6,867 nt of DNA. Source: Burkholderiales bacterium (lineage in GTDB: Bacteria; Pseudomonadota; Gammaproteobacteria; Burkholderiales; SHXO01). The translations under genes and the position numbers were made by a program. Under the pieces are notes generated by a model. The model had not been told where the DNA came from and ran no database searches. It saw only the letters and a program-made list of their open reading frames with translations. Below, piece after piece: positions 6,246 to 6,867 of this stretch. Each line of letters opens with the position of its first letter. The stretch's first letter is position 1. Location of the stretch: NCBI GenBank assembly GCA_026125625.1, contig JAHCKU010000172.1:1-6867 (forward strand). Direction: 5' to 3'.

Positions 6246-6358
6246 GCAGGCGGTGGGCCTGCACCAGCGAGTCTCGTTTCTGGCGAAGTCAGAGCTTGAG
6301 AAACAGATCCGCTGCCTTGGATTCGAAGGAGGGATCGTAGCAGGCCTGTGTTGCCTGC
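6246..6358. repeat. Two hairpins with identical arms upstream of the Rid gene
   Basis: The same arms GCAGGC and GCCTGC form two hairpins: 6246-6251 with 6257-6262 around GGTGG, and 6340-6345 with 6353-6358 around CTGTGTT. Both are preceded by GTA on the plus strand, making GTAGCAGGC a 9-nt direct repeat 94 nt apart. They lie in the 253-nt gap between the terminator of the right-hand gene and the Rid gene, where its promoter should be. No convincing -35/-10 pair was found there. They could be operator sites or structures in a leader RNA, or a chance product of GC-rich DNA. Confidence 0.4.
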
Positions 6359-6407
6359 GTGGACGGATTGGTGGTTTGGTGCGCCGCCGAGGCGTGGCGC
6401 CGGCGGG

Positions 6408-6443
6408 AAGGCAAAGCAGCACGCGCCATGCAGGCGCGTGCTG
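6408..6443 (-). terminator. Intrinsic terminator of the right-hand gene
   Basis: A perfect 11-bp GC-rich stem, CAGCACGCGCC (6417-6427) with GGCGCGTGCTG (6433-6443), encloses a 5-nt loop. On the minus strand it begins nine nt after the stop codon at 6453-6455 and is followed by CTTTGCCTTCCC, a modest pyrimidine tail. Position, stem strength and tail all fit Rho-independent termination of the gene entering from the right, and they insulate the Rid/oxygenase pair from it. Confidence 0.75.
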
Positions 6444-6452
6444 TGAATCACT

Positions 6453-6867
6453 TCATTTGTCGTAGATGCCGGTGGCTTCGGTATCAATGCCGCCGTCGGC
6501 GGTCATCTGCATGTGCCAGTAACCTCCACCGCGTACTCCGGAAAAGCGGCCGATGCCGCTGCCTTCGATGAAGGACCACACGCCGCTGCAGCGAACAAGA
6601 TCATTGCCGCCGGACCGGCCGATGGGATAGCAGCGGCCGATCCACTCGACACGGTAGTTGTCGCTGCCCTTTTCGCCCACGGTGATGCCGCGCGTCTCGC
6701 CGCGCCCGTTGCTCAGATCGGTGAGCCCGGTCGCAGCGCTGCGCACGCCATCGAACAGTCCCGCCCCGACCGTCTCGCGATAGTTACAGGCCGAGGTGGA
6801 AACATACACCAGCCGCCCGGTCGCGTCATTCTTGTATAGTGGTTCGAAGCGCTCGATCTTGCGCACA
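6453..6867 (-). CDS. Unrecognised protein, C-terminal 137 residues, cut by the window edge
   Basis: The reading frame is open from the right edge to a TGA at 6453-6455. A GTG at 6866-6864 is its first possible start in the window, but the frame is already open there and no upstream context is visible, so the N-terminus, and any signal peptide, is probably missing. The visible part is rich in Gly, Tyr and short beta-like stretches: RLVYVSTSACNYRETVG, then NYRVEWIGRCYPIG, then RCSGVWSFIEGSGIGRFSGV and GGGYWHMQM. The phrase G-W-FI-G-G-F-G--GGG resembles the strand pattern of allene-oxide-cyclase-barrel-like proteins (often GVW-f--GTGkY-Gi-G-G), but this is weak and gives no function. Three cysteines (visible residues 27, 79, 93) would permit a disulphide if it is exported. 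A strong terminator follows directly, supporting this strand over the overlapping plus-strand frame. Confidence 0.75.
   Translation of the reverse strand, partial: VRKIERFEPLYKNDATGRLVYVSTSACNYRETVGAGLFDGVRSAATGLTDLSNGRGETRGITVGEKGSDNYRVEWIGRCYPIGRSGGNDLVRCSGVWSFIEGSGIGRFSGVRGGGYWHMQMTADGGIDTEATGIYDK

Noticed and set aside
6200..6487. Upstream extension of the Rid frame by 96 codons
   Set aside because: It crosses the terminator and the end of the next gene; AGGAGG at 6207-6212 and the family N-terminus fix the start at 6199.
6513..6839. Plus-strand frame of 108 codons opposite the right-hand partial gene
   Set aside because: Ala/Asp-rich composition typical of antisense frames; the minus frame has more natural composition and is followed at once by a good terminator.
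1..6867. tRNA, rRNA, transposase, phage or toxin-antitoxin genes
   Set aside because: No cloverleaf, rRNA stretch, transposase motif, phage protein or small toxin-like gene pair was found on either strand.

Overview
The window is GC-rich, densely coding bacterial chromosome with six protein genes, two of them cut by the window edges. The GC content, the codon choice, the gammaproteobacterial type of PepN and the intergenic REP palindromes of the form CGTC-stem-loop-stem-CCAG suggest a gammaproteobacterium, most likely of the Xanthomonadales (Rhodanobacter/Dyella/Luteibacter-like). That placement is inferred; no rRNA or other phylogenetic marker is present.

Layout, left to right. Positions 1-1247 (minus) hold the N-terminal half of pepN, a zinc aminopeptidase that runs off the left edge. 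A divergent gap (1248-1449) carries an inverted pair of REP elements, followed by a plus-strand short-chain dehydrogenase/reductase (1450-2259). A 213-nt gap with two hairpins precedes a plus-strand, membrane-anchored SRPBCC-domain protein (2473-3225). This converges, with 25 nt between stop codons, on a minus-strand inner-membrane-anchored protein of unknown function (3251-4525). The next gap (4526-4780) is a REP cluster with decaying tandem repeats. Then come two minus-strand genes that look like an operon: a Rid (YjgF/YER057c/UK114) protein (5816-6199, upstream) followed 51 nt later by a nitronate monooxygenase-family flavoprotein (4781-5764). A 253-nt gap with paired hairpins and a good intrinsic terminator separates them from the C-terminal part of an unrecognised protein (6453-6867, minus) entering from the right edge.

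The genes do not form one pathway. The only plausible functional pair is the Rid protein plus the flavin oxygenase. PepN is housekeeping peptide turnover; the SDR and the SRPBCC protein are of unknown substrate. No phage, plasmid, transposase, CRISPR, toxin-antitoxin, defence or biosynthetic cluster signature was found, and no convincing new multi-gene system is visible. The points most worth a second look are the unknown membrane protein with a YfiM-like motif, the Rid protein lacking the catalytic arginine next to the oxygenase, and the REP clusters.
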